Positions 26,505 through 36,561 of a stretch of DNA of 64,000 bases are shown here, one piece after another. The stretch covers positions 503,501-567,500 of the forward strand of contig NZ_CP108581.1 in the NCBI RefSeq assembly GCF_036010665.1. Direction: 5' to 3'. The position numbers and the translations under genes were made by a program. The notes below the pieces were generated by a model. The model was not told the origin of the DNA. It searched no databases and saw only the letters and a list, made by a program, of their open reading frames with translations. The stretch is from Microbispora sp. NBC_01189. Its GTDB lineage: Bacteria > Actinomycetota > Actinomycetes > Streptosporangiales > Streptosporangiaceae. Positions within the stretch are counted from its first letter, which is position 1. Every line of letters begins with the position of its first letter.

Positions 26505-26558
26505 CCGCTCGCCCAAGATCCGCTCCCTGGCGGTTCCCGGGCGAGACGGCGCGCGCTC

Positions 26559-29093
26559 TCAGATGGCCGCCTTGCGCTCCAGCAGCAGGTCACGTGCCTG
26601 CAGGAAGGGGGCCCGCAGGAAGGCCAGGTGGTCCTCCTGCCCGTGCCGATGGCAGACCCGGCCGGGCCACAGGCGCCTGCTGCGCTCGTCGATGTACGCG
26701 AGCGAGCCGTCGACGAGGTTCAGCATGTGGTCGATCGTGGCCGCGTCGGACCGGGCGTACTCCTCGCCCGTGCGCACGTAGACCGGCGACGTGTGCGCCA
26801 TGATCGGCCTGGCCCACACGTCGTGGTGGCGGGCGACTCCGGCGCCCGGCCCGTAGCATCGGGCGGCGATCCAGCTGTCCCCGGTCAGGGGCACGTCCGC
26901 GGTCAGGTCCAGCGTGCGGCCGGGGGTCTCGGTCCTGCGCTCGGCGACGACGTGGCCGTTGACCACGATCTCCAGCCGGTCGACGTCGAAGATCGACTCG
27001 ACGCGGGCGTCGACGCGGACGGCGCCGTTCGCGGGCACGCGGGTCTCCTCGCCCGGCTGACGGCCGTCGACGCCGAGCCACAGGAGCGGGCCGCTGGTCG
27101 CGAAGGTGGCTCCCCGCCGGACGGCCCGGCACCAGCTCCAGTAGTCGAACTCCTCCTCGGCGGGCACCTGCGCGTACGTGCGGATGAGGCCGATCGGCAC
27201 CTCGCTGCTCATCTTGTCGGTGCCGCCCACCAGGGTGATCCGGTAACCCGCGTTGAGGTAGCGGTAGTACTCCTGGATGTTGTACGGGTCGTACGCGATC
27301 ATCTCGACGGCGTCGAGCCGGCCGGTGGCGAGCAGCGCGGCGGCCTCGCCGTTGGGCACGGGGAAGTGCGCCAGCACGACGGTGCCGCCCTGCTCGTGGC
27401 ATTCGTCGGCCCAGTGGGACAGCGTGGTCTCCAGGCCGCCGCCGAGTTCCGACTCCTCGGCTCCGCCGGTGCACCACGGCATGATCGGGCGGCGCAGGCC
27501 GAGCAGGTTGATGTGGCCGAGCATGCCGCTGCGGTTCTCCTGGCCGGCGAACACGTGCGTGTGCCCGTCGTGGGAGGTGTGCGGGCGGCCGGTGAACTCC
27601 TCGGTGCCGGTGAACAGGTGCCCCCACTGGCTGAGCAGCAGGTTGGTCACCCGCACGTCCTCGCCGCGGGCCTCCAGCTCCGCGCCGAGGGTCGAGACGA
27701 AGTGCACGTGGGTGTCGCCGCTGTACCAGCCCTCGGCGGCCAGGTCGGTCACCCTGGTCAGCGTCAGATCGAGTTCGGCCTGGTCCGGCCGGATGGTGAC
27801 CGTGGTGTGCAGCGGCTCGTACTCGAACCCGCGAGCCGCCTCGACCGTGACCTCCCCCAGAGGCAGCCAGCCCTCGCAGGTGCCGTCGACGTAGGAGTAC
27901 GTCGTGGTGCCGAGGCGGACGTCCCCGCCGATGTCGAGGTTCCAGGTGTTGCCGTCGGCGTTGATGTGCCCATGATGACCGTGGGGCGGGTAGGGTACGC
28001 CGTCGGTGGACCGGAAGTGGATCCGGCACGGGATCGGCTCGCCCGTGGCCGCGTCCCTGACCGTGGTGCGCACCCAGGCCCGCCCCGCGTCGGGGACCCG
28101 CCAGGTGACCCCTCCGTCGCCGCGCCGCCCGGCGGCGAGCAGTTCGCCCCACCCGCAGGTGCTGATCACGTTCTCCCCGCGGGTGAGCGTCAGCCGCGCC
28201 GAGGGAGTGGCCGCGACGCGTACGTAGCCCTGGTGGTGCTCCTCCACGGGCGTCCCCCAGGCCGGTGTGCCTTCGGCGGCACCGGCCGTACGGGAGTAGA
28301 CGTAGGTCGCCGAGCCCCGGTCGACGGTCACCGCGAGGTCCTCCGCGATCGGTCCCGCCGAGGGGTCCAGGTCGAGCAGGACGTCGCGCCAGACCGTACG
28401 CCCGAAGGGGTCCTCGTCGAGGTCGCTGGTGGTCACCGCGCCGACGAGGATGGCCGGGCCCGCCGACCGGATCTCCAGGGCGCGGACCGTCCGGCCGGGC
28501 CGGGGGTTGCGGCAGGGCCACAGGTAGAACCGGTAGGGCAGGACGTACGGCGATCGCGCCTGCGGGTCGTCGATGTCGACGAACCGGGCCCCGGCGGCGT
28601 CGAAGCGCCCGTGGGTGCGCGGCATCAGCCGGTGCTGGGCGTCGGGGACGGCCAGGAACGGGGTCTGTCCCCAGTCGAGCGGGATCGCGCGGTCGCTCCA
28701 CAGTCGCGGCGTGGGCCCGATCTCGAAGCGCCGGCGCACCGGCAGCCGCTCGGTGCTCCCGTCGTCGTAGACGAGGGTGTAGTGGCCGCAGGTCTCGCCG
28801 ACCGCCTGCCCGTCGAACAGGTCCGGGGACTCCAGGGCGTGGGCGACCACCATCCAGGTGAACGCGCGGCCGACCGGGATGGTGACGGTCGCCGGATCCG
28901 GGCCGCCCACACGGAGCAGGGCCGCCCCGGCGTCCCGTTCGTCGCCGAAGAGGAACGGCAGGCCGTAGAGCGTGCGTGCCCCGAGCGGATAGGAGTCGCC
29001 GTCGTCGAGGACCGAACGGGGCGCGTTGAACACACCGGCGAGATCGAGCGGGCGGTAGTCCCGGCCCGCGGGTGAGGTGTCGTGATCAGGCAT
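26559..29093 (-). CDS. CehA/McbA-family metallohydrolase
   Basis: Protein of 844 residues. The C-terminal half contains a PHP-type metal site: GWYSGDTHVHF (residues about 455-465) followed by HTHVFAGQENRSGMLGHINLLGL, VVLAHFPVPNGEA and GGTDKMSSEVPIG. The N-terminal half is beta-rich, with conserved blocks such as PYVLPYRFYLWPCRNPRPGRTVRALEI and RIHFRSTDGVPYPPHGHHGH. Family members include enzymes that hydrolyse carbamates or esters. No signal peptide is visible. It is the last gene of a five-gene operon and overlaps the permease by eight bases. Confidence 0.85.
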   Translation of the reverse strand: MPDHDTSPAGRDYRPLDLAGVFNAPRSVLDDGDSYPLGARTLYGLPFLFGDERDAGAALLRVGGPDPATVTIPVGRAFTWMVVAHALESPDLFDGQAVGETCGHYTLVYDDGSTERLPVRRRFEIGPTPRLWSDRAIPLDWGQTPFLAVPDAQHRLMPRTHGRFDAAGARFVDIDDPQARSPYVLPYRFYLWPCRNPRPGRTVRALEIRSAGPAILVGAVTTSDLDEDPFGRTVWRDVLLDLDPSAGPIAEDLAVTVDRGSATYVYSRTAGAAEGTPAWGTPVEEHHQGYVRVAATPSARLTLTRGENVISTCGWGELLAAGRRGDGGVTWRVPDAGRAWVRTTVRDAATGEPIPCRIHFRSTDGVPYPPHGHHGHINADGNTWNLDIGGDVRLGTTTYSYVDGTCEGWLPLGEVTVEAARGFEYEPLHTTVTIRPDQAELDLTLTRVTDLAAEGWYSGDTHVHFVSTLGAELEARGEDVRVTNLLLSQWGHLFTGTEEFTGRPHTSHDGHTHVFAGQENRSGMLGHINLLGLRRPIMPWCTGGAEESELGGGLETTLSHWADECHEQGGTVVLAHFPVPNGEAAALLATGRLDAVEMIAYDPYNIQEYYRYLNAGYRITLVGGTDKMSSEVPIGLIRTYAQVPAEEEFDYWSWCRAVRRGATFATSGPLLWLGVDGRQPGEETRVPANGAVRVDARVESIFDVDRLEIVVNGHVVAERRTETPGRTLDLTADVPLTGDSWIAARCYGPGAGVARHHDVWARPIMAHTSPVYVRTGEEYARSDAATIDHMLNLVDGSLAYIDERSRRLWPGRVCHRHGQEDHLAFLRAPFLQARDLLLERKAAI

Positions 29094-30576
29094 TTCCGGT
29101 GACAGGCTCCCTCCGCCCGGCGGGCGGCTCGTCGACGGACGTCTGGGCCAGCCCGGCGTAGAGCCGGGGCGCGCGGGCCCGCAGGTAGAGCGCCCTGGCC
29201 ACGCCGGCCACGACGGCGGCCACGCCCAGACCGACGATCAGGACGTTCGTGGCCGTACCGGCGCCGGTCAGCAGCGGCAGGTTGCTCAGGACGAGGAAGA
29301 GCACCACGGCCAGGGCGGCGAAGCTGAGCCCGGGCGCGATCGTGGTACGGAAGATCCCGGCCTCGGGCGCCTCCCGGCGCAGGAAGCGGATGATCGCCAG
29401 GGAGCACAGCGCCCACAGGCAGATGATCCCGAGGAACCCGAGGGCGCTGCCCCACAGCAGCAGCCCCAGGTAGGGGTCGATCCCGAAGACCGCGAACACG
29501 ACGATCGCCGCGGCCGCCAGCACGGTCTGCACGACCCCGGCCGTCCACGGGGCCTTGGTCCGCGGGTGGGTACGGCCCAGCGGGCGGGGCAGCAGCCCCT
29601 CCCGTCCCATCGCGTAGAAGTAGCGGTTCGCCGCGTTGTGCAGCGCGAGCAGCGCGGCGAAGGCACTGGTCAGCAGCAGGATGTGCATCACCTCGGTGAT
29701 CGGGGCGGGCACATACCTGTCGAACACGGCGACGACGAGGTTGACCGGGTCGGCCTCGGCCGCGGCCGCGATCTTGTCGACGCCGTACGCCATCACGACG
29801 ACCCAGGTGATGAAGGCGTAGAAGACGGCGATGAACCCGACCGCGATGTAGGTCGCCCGGCGGACCGTCCGGATGCCGCCCCGCGCCTCCTCGCTGAAGA
29901 TCGCAGTGGCCTCGAAGCCCATGAAGGCCCCGGCGACCAGGGCGAACATCGCCCCGTTGCCCGGATCGAACACCCTCGTGGGGGCGAACGACTCGGCGGA
30001 CCAGTCCCCGGCGCCGCCCTTCACCAGGACGTAGACCGCCAGCACGACGAGCACGACCGTCTCCAGCACCAGCAGCGCCCCGAGGATCCGGGCGCTGGTG
30101 TGGATGCCCCGGTACCCGAGCCATCCCACGAAGACCAGGCCGACGATCGCGAACACCCACCACGGCACGTCGCGGTGGAAGTAGTTCGCGAACGTCTCGG
30201 TCGCGTAGACGCCGAGCGCGCCGTACGTGCTGATCTGCAGGGCGTTGTAGGCGACGACGGCGAGCATGGCCGCGCCCGACCCCGCCGGCTTGCCCAGGCC
30301 GCGCGAGACGGTGGCGTAGAAGGCCCCGGCGTTGCGGACGTACCGGCTCATGGTCATGAAACCGACGGCGAACAGCGTCATGACCACCCCGGCGACCAGG
30401 TAGCCGCCGGGGACGGCGGCGCCGCCCTTGAGGAAGTGCAGGGGGGCGACCGCGACGATGAGCGTCAGCGGCGCCAGCGCGGCGAGGACCGTGAAGACGA
30501 GGTCCTTGGTCCCCATGGCGTTCCCGGCCAGGGAGCCGGGGGCATTGGTGGAGCTGTCGGGAGGACGACCGGGCAT
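29086..30576 (-). CDS. APC-family amino acid/amine permease
   Basis: Polytopic membrane protein of 496 residues with about 12 hydrophobic segments. The first begins GNAMGTKDLVFTVLAALAPLTLIVAVAPLHF, and the amino-acid-permease signature region contains FMGFEATAIFSEEARGGIRTVRRATYIAV; NRYFYAMGREGLLPRPLGRTHPRTKAP is also typical. ATG at 30576 has AAGGAG about nine bases ahead. The 104 bases before it are a polypurine stretch on the plus strand. It probably imports the nitrogenous substrate handled by the operon. Confidence 0.85.
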   Translation of the reverse strand: MPGRPPDSSTNAPGSLAGNAMGTKDLVFTVLAALAPLTLIVAVAPLHFLKGGAAVPGGYLVAGVVMTLFAVGFMTMSRYVRNAGAFYATVSRGLGKPAGSGAAMLAVVAYNALQISTYGALGVYATETFANYFHRDVPWWVFAIVGLVFVGWLGYRGIHTSARILGALLVLETVVLVVLAVYVLVKGGAGDWSAESFAPTRVFDPGNGAMFALVAGAFMGFEATAIFSEEARGGIRTVRRATYIAVGFIAVFYAFITWVVVMAYGVDKIAAAAEADPVNLVVAVFDRYVPAPITEVMHILLLTSAFAALLALHNAANRYFYAMGREGLLPRPLGRTHPRTKAPWTAGVVQTVLAAAAIVVFAVFGIDPYLGLLLWGSALGFLGIICLWALCSLAIIRFLRREAPEAGIFRTTIAPGLSFAALAVVLFLVLSNLPLLTGAGTATNVLIVGLGVAAVVAGVARALYLRARAPRLYAGLAQTSVDEPPAGRREPVTGNA

Positions 30577-30680
30577 GGTGGGGGCTCCTTACTGCGGGCT
30601 GGACAGAGAAGGCAGGTAGGGAGGAGAAGACGGGTGGGGAGAGGAAGGCGGGTGGGCCCCGGGCGGCGCGAAGGGGGAGC

Positions 30681-31061
30681 TCAGCGGCTGACCGCGACGA
30701 AGACCTTCTCGCTCGGCTCCAGGGTGATCCAGTCACCGCGGAAGCCTTGGGGGATGTGGAACGACTCCCCCGGGCCGAACTCCCTGCGCCGGCCGGAGTC
30801 GTCCTGTACGGCGACGCGGCCCTTGAGGATGAAGCAGATCTCGTCGTAGGGCCAGGAGTCGAACCGTACGGAGCCGGGCTCGCCCGTCCAGTAACCGCCG
30901 GTGAACGCGCTCGCGGTGCCGCCGAAGACGAGGAACTCCGCCTCCGTCCACTCGGCGGACAGCACATGGTAGTCGCTCAGCGGGGGCACGAAACGCTCGC
31001 CGTTCCCGGCGGATATGACCCGGACGGCGTCGATGCCCGCCTGAATCTGCCGGTCGTTCAC
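30681..31061 (-). CDS. Small cupin-domain protein
   Basis: Protein of 126 residues: YDEICFILKGRVAVQDDSGRRREFGPGESFHIPQGFRGDWITLEPSEKVFVAVS is a single cupin barrel with the second motif PGESFHIPQGF. It is the ethanolamine-utilisation EutQ-like/DUF861 type. GTG start at 31061 overlaps the stop of the preceding gene in GTGA, so expression is coupled. A binding or minor enzymatic role in the operon's pathway is likely. Confidence 0.8.
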   Translation of the reverse strand: MNDRQIQAGIDAVRVISAGNGERFVPPLSDYHVLSAEWTEAEFLVFGGTASAFTGGYWTGEPGSVRFDSWPYDEICFILKGRVAVQDDSGRRREFGPGESFHIPQGFRGDWITLEPSEKVFVAVSR

Positions 31062-32710
31062 GATGCGACTCCCTCGGGGTTCTCGAAATGGCTGCGCAGG
31101 CCGAAGCGGCGCAGAACGTTGTGCGTGATGCGCTCGACGAAGGGGTCGCCGAGGCTGAGCACGTGTGACCACTCGGTGGTGCCGCCGTTGAAGACCTCGC
31201 CGTCCCCGCGGGTGAACGCGGCGATCATCCCGGCGCCCCGCATCTCCCCCTCGTGCACGTAGCCGGGCAGGTCGTCGCCGAGGTCCGCGTTGTAGTTGTA
31301 GACCTCCTCCTCCGGCCCGCCGATCGGCACCCGGCCGCCGAAGCGGTCCTCCTCCCCGCGTACGGCCGGCGCGAGGGCCAGGATCTCCAGCGTCTCCGGG
31401 GCGCCGTCCTCGAACGTCGGGTACGGCAGCCCGCGCCGGAACGTGTACTCGACCGAGTCGAGCTCGAAGGCCGCGAGGAACGACGGGGGCCCGCCGAGCA
31501 GGTCGCCGTAGTAGAGGTCGGTCCCCTCCAGGGCCCAGTGGTGCGGCCGGTAGACCGTGAAGCCTCCGGACGAGCGGGGGGTGGCGACCCCGTAGCGGTT
31601 GTAGATCCCGCCGAGGCCGTTGAGCCCGATGGTGGTGGCGCCCGGCCGGCCGACCGACTTCGCCTCCCACACCGTGGTGGCGAGATGCGGTGTCGCGGCG
31701 GCCTCGGGGTCCAGCGACGGCAGCCGGTAGCAGTACTGCGTGCTCCCGTCGTCGCTGAGCCGCACCTGCCACTGGTAGTTGCCGCCGAACCTGGCCAGGT
31801 TGCCGCCCGCGTCGACGAACGCGTCGACCGTGTCGCGCATCCGCCACGACCAGTACTCGTCGTGTCCCACCACGACGACGCAGGAGTATCCGTCCAGCGC
31901 GTGGGGGTCGAAGTGCAGGTCGTGCTGGGTCAGGTAGTCGATCTCGTACCCGTGGCGCTCGGCCCACACCGCGAAGTGCCGCTCGTACGTCGCCCAGAAG
32001 GAGTCGGCGTGGTGGCGGCTGTAGCCGAACAGGCGCGCCCACTCGTACGACGGATAGCGGGGAGCGCCGTGCATCGGCAGCGTGCCCGGGTTGGCCTCCC
32101 GCGGCGCGCCCGCGGGCTTGCGGATCATCCCCCGGGCGATCGGACGCCGCGTCGAGGCCAGCGGCGAGCCGTTGTCGGAACGCGGGTCGTCGCCCAGGCC
32201 GCGGTAGTGGTTGGCGCCGCCCCAGTCGTTGTAGGCCAGCATCGTGCTGGTGGTCAGCACGAGCGCGGCGCGGGCACGCCGCTCGGCCGGGGCCTTGACG
32301 ACGAAGAAGTGCTCGCGCTCCCACAGTTCGCCGGACGGCGTGACCGCGCGCACGGTGACGATGTGGAAGCCGCTCCGCCAGTCGCCCGGAATCTCCAGCT
32401 CCAGCCCCACCGGCCAGTCGCAGCCGGCGGCGTGGGCGTCGGGCGGCGCCTCGTGCCGGCCGGCCGACAGCCCGCTCCGCGACCACACCACGCGGGGCTC
32501 CAGCCCGTCGCGGACCACCTCCAGGTCGAAGGACGGGACGCTCGCGCTGAGGTGGAAGCGGATGGTCTCCCCCGGGAAGTACGAGAACCGGTCGGTGTAA
32601 CACCACACCTCGGCCGCCTCCGGCGTGGCGAACGCACGCTCGGAGGGCCAGCCCTTCGGGGACCAGGCGAAGGCGGCGGGAAGGCCCGTCGCCACGATCG
32701 CGTCGCTCAC
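31058..32710 (-). CDS. N,N-dimethylformamidase beta-subunit-like protein
   Basis: Protein of 550 residues resembling the large subunit C-terminal domain of N,N-dimethylformamidase. Conserved blocks are [81 protein letters not shown] and [16 protein letters not shown]. The HDEYWS block holds probable metal or substrate contacts. GTG start at 32710 has AAGGAGGAG ahead and overlaps the agmatinase stop. No small DmfA subunit is visible nearby, so activity on formamides is not assured; another amide is possible. Confidence 0.8.
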   Translation of the reverse strand: MSDAIVATGLPAAFAWSPKGWPSERAFATPEAAEVWCYTDRFSYFPGETIRFHLSASVPSFDLEVVRDGLEPRVVWSRSGLSAGRHEAPPDAHAAGCDWPVGLELEIPGDWRSGFHIVTVRAVTPSGELWEREHFFVVKAPAERRARAALVLTTSTMLAYNDWGGANHYRGLGDDPRSDNGSPLASTRRPIARGMIRKPAGAPREANPGTLPMHGAPRYPSYEWARLFGYSRHHADSFWATYERHFAVWAERHGYEIDYLTQHDLHFDPHALDGYSCVVVVGHDEYWSWRMRDTVDAFVDAGGNLARFGGNYQWQVRLSDDGSTQYCYRLPSLDPEAAATPHLATTVWEAKSVGRPGATTIGLNGLGGIYNRYGVATPRSSGGFTVYRPHHWALEGTDLYYGDLLGGPPSFLAAFELDSVEYTFRRGLPYPTFEDGAPETLEILALAPAVRGEEDRFGGRVPIGGPEEEVYNYNADLGDDLPGYVHEGEMRGAGMIAAFTRGDGEVFNGGTTEWSHVLSLGDPFVERITHNVLRRFGLRSHFENPEGVAS

Positions 32711-33654
32711 CGCTCCTCCTTGAGTGCGAGCAGGCTGATCAGGTCGTACGCCACATGGGAGGCCGCGACCGAGGTGATCTCGGCGTGGTCGTAGGCCGGG
32801 GAGACCTCGACCACGTCCGCGCCGACGATGTCGCACCCGGTCAGGCCGCGCAGGATCTCCAGCAGTTCCCGGCTGGTCAGACCCCCGGCCTCCGGGGTGC
32901 CGGTGCCGGGGGCGTGCGCCGGGTCGAGCACGTCGATGTCGACCGAGACGTAGAGCGGGCGGCCGCCGATGCGCTCCCGCAGCGCGCCGGCCACCTCGTC
33001 CACGCCCCGGCGCATCACGTCGGCGCTGGTCACGATGCCGAAGCCGAGGCGCCGGTCGTCCTCCAGGTCCTTCTTGCCGTACAGCGGGCCGCGGGTGCCG
33101 ACGTGGCAGACCGCCTCGGTGTCGAGGATGCCCTCCTCGACCGCCCGCCGGAACGGCGTGCCGTGCGTGTACTCGGCCCCGAAATAGGTGTCCCAGGTGT
33201 CGAGGTGGGCGTCGAAGTGCAGCAGCGCGACCGGGCCGTGCCGCCGGGCGGCGGCGCGCAGCAGCGGCAGCGCGATCGTGTGGTCGCCGCCGACCGTGAC
33301 GAGCCGGGTGCCGCCCTCCATGAGCCCGGACGCCGCCTCGTCGATCGTCTCGACGGCCTCGCGGATGTCGAACGGGTTGCACGCGATGTCCCCCGCGTCG
33401 GCCACCTGCATCGCCGCGAACGGCGAGACGTCGAGGCCCGGGTGGTACGGCCGGAGCAGCCGGCTGGCCTCGCGGACGGCCGAGGGGCCGAACCGGGCGC
33501 CGGGGCGGTAGGAGACCCCGCTGTCGAACGGCACGCCCACCACCGCGACGTCGGCGTGGCCGACCTCGTCCAGGCGCGGCAGCCGCGCGAAGGTGGCCGG
33601 TCCGGCGAATCGCGGGACCCTGGACGAGTCGGCGGGCCCCCGGGGCACGGTCAT
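32707..33654 (-). CDS. speB: Agmatinase-family ureohydrolase
   Basis: Enzyme of 315 residues with all manganese ligands of the ureohydrolase fold: GGDHTIALP (His125), DAHLDTWD (Asp148, His150, Asp152) and [22 protein letters not shown] (Asp239, Asp241). It hydrolyses a guanidino compound to urea and an amine: agmatine or another guanidine such as guanidinobutyrate. Start is ATG at 33654, with AAAGGA ahead. It is the first gene of an operon with an amidase-like protein, a cupin, an APC permease and a CehA-type hydrolase, so the true substrate may not be agmatine. Confidence 0.85.
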   Translation of the reverse strand: MTVPRGPADSSRVPRFAGPATFARLPRLDEVGHADVAVVGVPFDSGVSYRPGARFGPSAVREASRLLRPYHPGLDVSPFAAMQVADAGDIACNPFDIREAVETIDEAASGLMEGGTRLVTVGGDHTIALPLLRAAARRHGPVALLHFDAHLDTWDTYFGAEYTHGTPFRRAVEEGILDTEAVCHVGTRGPLYGKKDLEDDRRLGFGIVTSADVMRRGVDEVAGALRERIGGRPLYVSVDIDVLDPAHAPGTGTPEAGGLTSRELLEILRGLTGCDIVGADVVEVSPAYDHAEITSVAASHVAYDLISLLALKEER

Positions 33655-33759
33655 ACCCGATCCTTTCACTCCGCTGCGAAGCCCCAGGTCAGGGGTTATG
33701 GATCGGCAAGTCTGCAGCAGGAGCGAAAGGACCGGCAATTGGTGTGGCGACGGAAGATT

Positions 33760-33793
33760 GACGATGGTTTGTGGACGGCCACAAACCATCGTC
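33760..33793. promoter_or_regulatory. Perfect 15-base inverted repeat (operator or terminator)
   Basis: GACGATGGTTTGTGG (33760-33774), a four-base spacer, then CCACAAACCATCGTC (33779-33793). It lies 9 bases after the esterase stop and about 106 bases before the speB start, all on the minus strand. No T-run follows. The modest GC content of the arms favours a protein-binding operator for the speB operon, but a terminator of the esterase gene is also possible. Confidence 0.65.
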
Positions 33794-33801
33794 GCCAAGG
33801 A

Positions 33802-36009
33802 TCAGCGTTTGAACAGACGCGGCGCCAGGTCGATGAGGTTCTTCTGCCACACGTCCCAGCCGTGCGGCCCGGGGGTCACCCCGTCGTACTCGTAGCGGAT
33901 GCCGAGGCCGTCCAGGACGGGCAGGGACGACAGGAAGAACGGCTGCACGAAGTCGGTCTGGTCGCCGACGTACAGGCGCAGCATCTTCGTTCCCCTGTTG
34001 ACCGCCTCCGCGTCGACGCCGTCGCCGCTGCCGAACCAGGCCGAGAACGCCGCGACGTAGGCGAACCGGCCCGGGTACGCCTTGAGCACCCCGAGCGTCT
34101 GCACGCCGCCCATCGAGAGACCGGCGAGGGCCTGCCGCGACGGGTCGCCGGAGACGTTGTAGCGGGCGCGGGCCGCCGGGACGATGTTGTCGAGAAGCTC
34201 CTTGGTGAAGTCGGGCACGTTGCCGTTGCCCATCACGACCACCATCGGCACCAGTTTCCCGTCCAGGAACTCGTGGTCGAGGATCTGCTTGGCGCGTCCC
34301 ATCTCGACCCAGTCCGTGTAGCTCTGGCCGCTGCCGTGCTGGAGATAGAGGACGGGATACGGCTCCGCCCGGCCGGGGTCGTATCCGGGTGGGGTCCACA
34401 CCAGCGCGGTCCGGTCCTGGTTCGCCACGGTGCTCGGGTAGGTCAGGCTCTCGACCTTTCCGCCCCGGCCGGCGGGCACGTCCGACAGGAGACGTGACCT
34501 CTCGCCCGGGATGAGGAAGTGGCTCCAGTTGGGCTCGGAGGTCACCTTCGCCGGGTTCGACGTGTCCTTGGCCGAGACCCCGTCCACGATCCACTGGTAG
34601 TAGTAGAACCAGGGGTCCAGCGGGCCCACGGTCACCCGCCACCGGTCGCCGTCACGGGACATCGGAACGCGCAGCCAGCTTCCGCCCGGAGCGTCGTTCG
34701 CCCACACCGTGACGTGCTTGGCGTCCGGGAAGCCCGTCGTGGTCTCGAAGGTGACGAAGCCGCCCTCGCTCAGGAACGGCGTCGGCGTCGTGCCGGGCGC
34801 GGGCGGGTGGAACTCGCCCTTCAACCGCCCGTGACCGGCGCTCGGGCCGTGATCCTTCACCGTGCGGAACAGCCGCGGCAGGAAGTCGATCAGGTTCCCC
34901 TGCCAGGCGGTCCAGTTGGCTCCGGCGTCGGGACCGACCCCGTCGAACTCGTACCTGACACCGGCGCGGTCCAGCGCCTTCGTGAGGCGGACGGTGGCGT
35001 TGTAGGCGGGATCGGTCACGTTCCCGGTGTACAGACGCAGCAGCCTGAGGTCGCGGTTGATCGCCTTCGCGTCCGGCCGTCCGCCGCCTGGCAGAAGCTC
35101 CGCCTGAAGATCCGCCTGAAGACCGGAGAAGGAGCCCGCGTAGGCGAAGTCGACCGGCTTGGTCAGAGCGGCACGCAGCGCCCGCGTCCCGCCCTCGGCC
35201 ACACCGGCGATCGCCTGGTGCTCCCGGTCGTGCTGAACGCGGTAGCCGTCCGCGACCGCCTTTCGCAGGTCCTTCAATTCTTTGTCGCCATCCGGCCCGT
35301 CGGTGATCACGACGACCATCGGCTCGATGGAGCCCCGGGCCGACAGGTTGTCGAGGATCTGCCGGGCACGGCCGAGGTCGAGCCAGTCGGTGGCGCTCTG
35401 CCCGTCGCCGGACCGCAGGTACAGCACCGGATACGGTGTACGGCCCTTGGCCGAGTAGCCGGGCGGGGTCCACACCAGCGCCGACCGCTTCTGCTTCCCG
35501 ACCTGGTAGGTCAGGGTCCCGACCTCGCCGCCCCGTCCCTGCGGCGCGTCCGCCAGCAGGCGCGCCGAGTCGCCCGGAACGATGAAGGTGCTCCACAGCG
35601 GATGAGAGGCCACCCTGGTGACGTTCGTCGGATCCTTGAGACCCTTGGTGATGTCACCCGTGACCTGGTAGGAGTACAGCCCCGGCTTGAGCGGGCCGAG
35701 GGCCCCCCACCAGACGTCGCCCCGGCGGGTCAGGCCGTACTCCGCCCACGCGGAGGAGGGGCCGAAGTTCCCCTCGACGGCCACCTCCGACACCTGGCCC
35801 ACCGTGGCCTCGACGGAGGCCGCCGGGATGCTGATCGACAGGTAGCCGTCGTCCGAAACGGTCAGCCACGGCGTGTCCGCCACGGCCGGCCCGGGCGCGA
35901 CCAGAGGCGCGATGAGAACCGCCGCGATCGCCACGACCCCGGCGGCGATCACCGCCGGGAGCCGGCGCAACCCCGTGGAGTGCACGCCGCCGTAATGGAA
36001 TAACGTCAT
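33802..36009 (-). CDS. Secreted tandem esterase; N-terminal copy catalytically degenerate
   Basis: Protein of 735 residues with a signal peptide (LRRLPAVIAAGVVAIAAVLI, cleavage near AVA-DT). Two copies of the same module follow: an E-set/CBM48-like domain plus an esterase D (feruloyl-esterase-like) alpha/beta hydrolase, residues about 45-395 and 400-735. Copy 2 has the nucleophile GLSMGG (Ser632) and GPHGWDVW (His716). In copy 1 the same places read GVAEGG (Ala271) and GANWTAW, and LYVGD has become LYTGN. Copy 1 is therefore probably non-catalytic, perhaps substrate-binding. ATG 36009 has GGGGAG ahead. Confidence 0.85.
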   Translation of the reverse strand: MTLFHYGGVHSTGLRRLPAVIAAGVVAIAAVLIAPLVAPGPAVADTPWLTVSDDGYLSISIPAASVEATVGQVSEVAVEGNFGPSSAWAEYGLTRRGDVWWGALGPLKPGLYSYQVTGDITKGLKDPTNVTRVASHPLWSTFIVPGDSARLLADAPQGRGGEVGTLTYQVGKQKRSALVWTPPGYSAKGRTPYPVLYLRSGDGQSATDWLDLGRARQILDNLSARGSIEPMVVVITDGPDGDKELKDLRKAVADGYRVQHDREHQAIAGVAEGGTRALRAALTKPVDFAYAGSFSGLQADLQAELLPGGGRPDAKAINRDLRLLRLYTGNVTDPAYNATVRLTKALDRAGVRYEFDGVGPDAGANWTAWQGNLIDFLPRLFRTVKDHGPSAGHGRLKGEFHPPAPGTTPTPFLSEGGFVTFETTTGFPDAKHVTVWANDAPGGSWLRVPMSRDGDRWRVTVGPLDPWFYYYQWIVDGVSAKDTSNPAKVTSEPNWSHFLIPGERSRLLSDVPAGRGGKVESLTYPSTVANQDRTALVWTPPGYDPGRAEPYPVLYLQHGSGQSYTDWVEMGRAKQILDHEFLDGKLVPMVVVMGNGNVPDFTKELLDNIVPAARARYNVSGDPSRQALAGLSMGGVQTLGVLKAYPGRFAYVAAFSAWFGSGDGVDAEAVNRGTKMLRLYVGDQTDFVQPFFLSSLPVLDGLGIRYEYDGVTPGPHGWDVWQKNLIDLAPRLFKR

Positions 36010-36139
36010 ACCGAAACTCCCCTGATGGTCGGCAGCGGCCGGTCTGACCAACCGACCTGACTCGTCGGTGAAAACCGCCATGGATACCGCGCCTGGACCG
36101 GCGTCGTTACGAGGCATTCACCCTCTTTTGGTCGCAAGC

Positions 36140-36167
36140 GTTATCAGTCACGATTCCATCGAGTCAA
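36140..36167 (-). promoter_or_regulatory. Candidate promoter of the esterase gene
   Basis: Minus strand: TTGACT (36162-36167), a 16-base spacer and GATAAC (36140-36145). Immediately upstream the sequence AAGGTTATCAATTACCTT is an imperfect palindrome that could be an operator. The start codon is about 130 bases downstream. Confidence 0.45.
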
Positions 36168-36561
36168 GGTAATTGATAACCTTTGAAGGCACAAGACCGT
36201 TTTGGCCCTCGGCATGCCAGGCGTACGTCCGGGAAGAGCGCGACTGAACCGCGCCGACCGGCCCGGACAGGGCGGTTCCGCTGGTGCCGGCGGGGGCATG
36301 TCGCGTCCATGGGAGCAGGCGGACGGCGGTGGTGCCCCATCCCCGCCGAAACGTCACCGGTGATGTTTACCGCGCAAACCTCGCCGCCGGTACTTGACCG
36401 GACTCTCCGACACCGACATATCGGCAGCTCATTCGGGGATTGCCGTTTTCCGGGATTCCGCTGCCGGCTCCCGCCGGAGTGCCTTGCCCGATCGCGGTCT
36501 CCACCGACAGGGTGGGTGGGTCGCGGCGATAGCCTCTCGTGCGGACGAAACGGGAGGTCCG
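36168..36561. other. Intergenic region upstream of the LysE gene
   Basis: Nearly 400 bases between divergent genes. Beyond the esterase promoter elements at its left end I see no gene: the open frames here have no ribosome site and irregular codon use. A promoter for the LysE gene must lie here but is not obvious. Confidence 0.4.
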
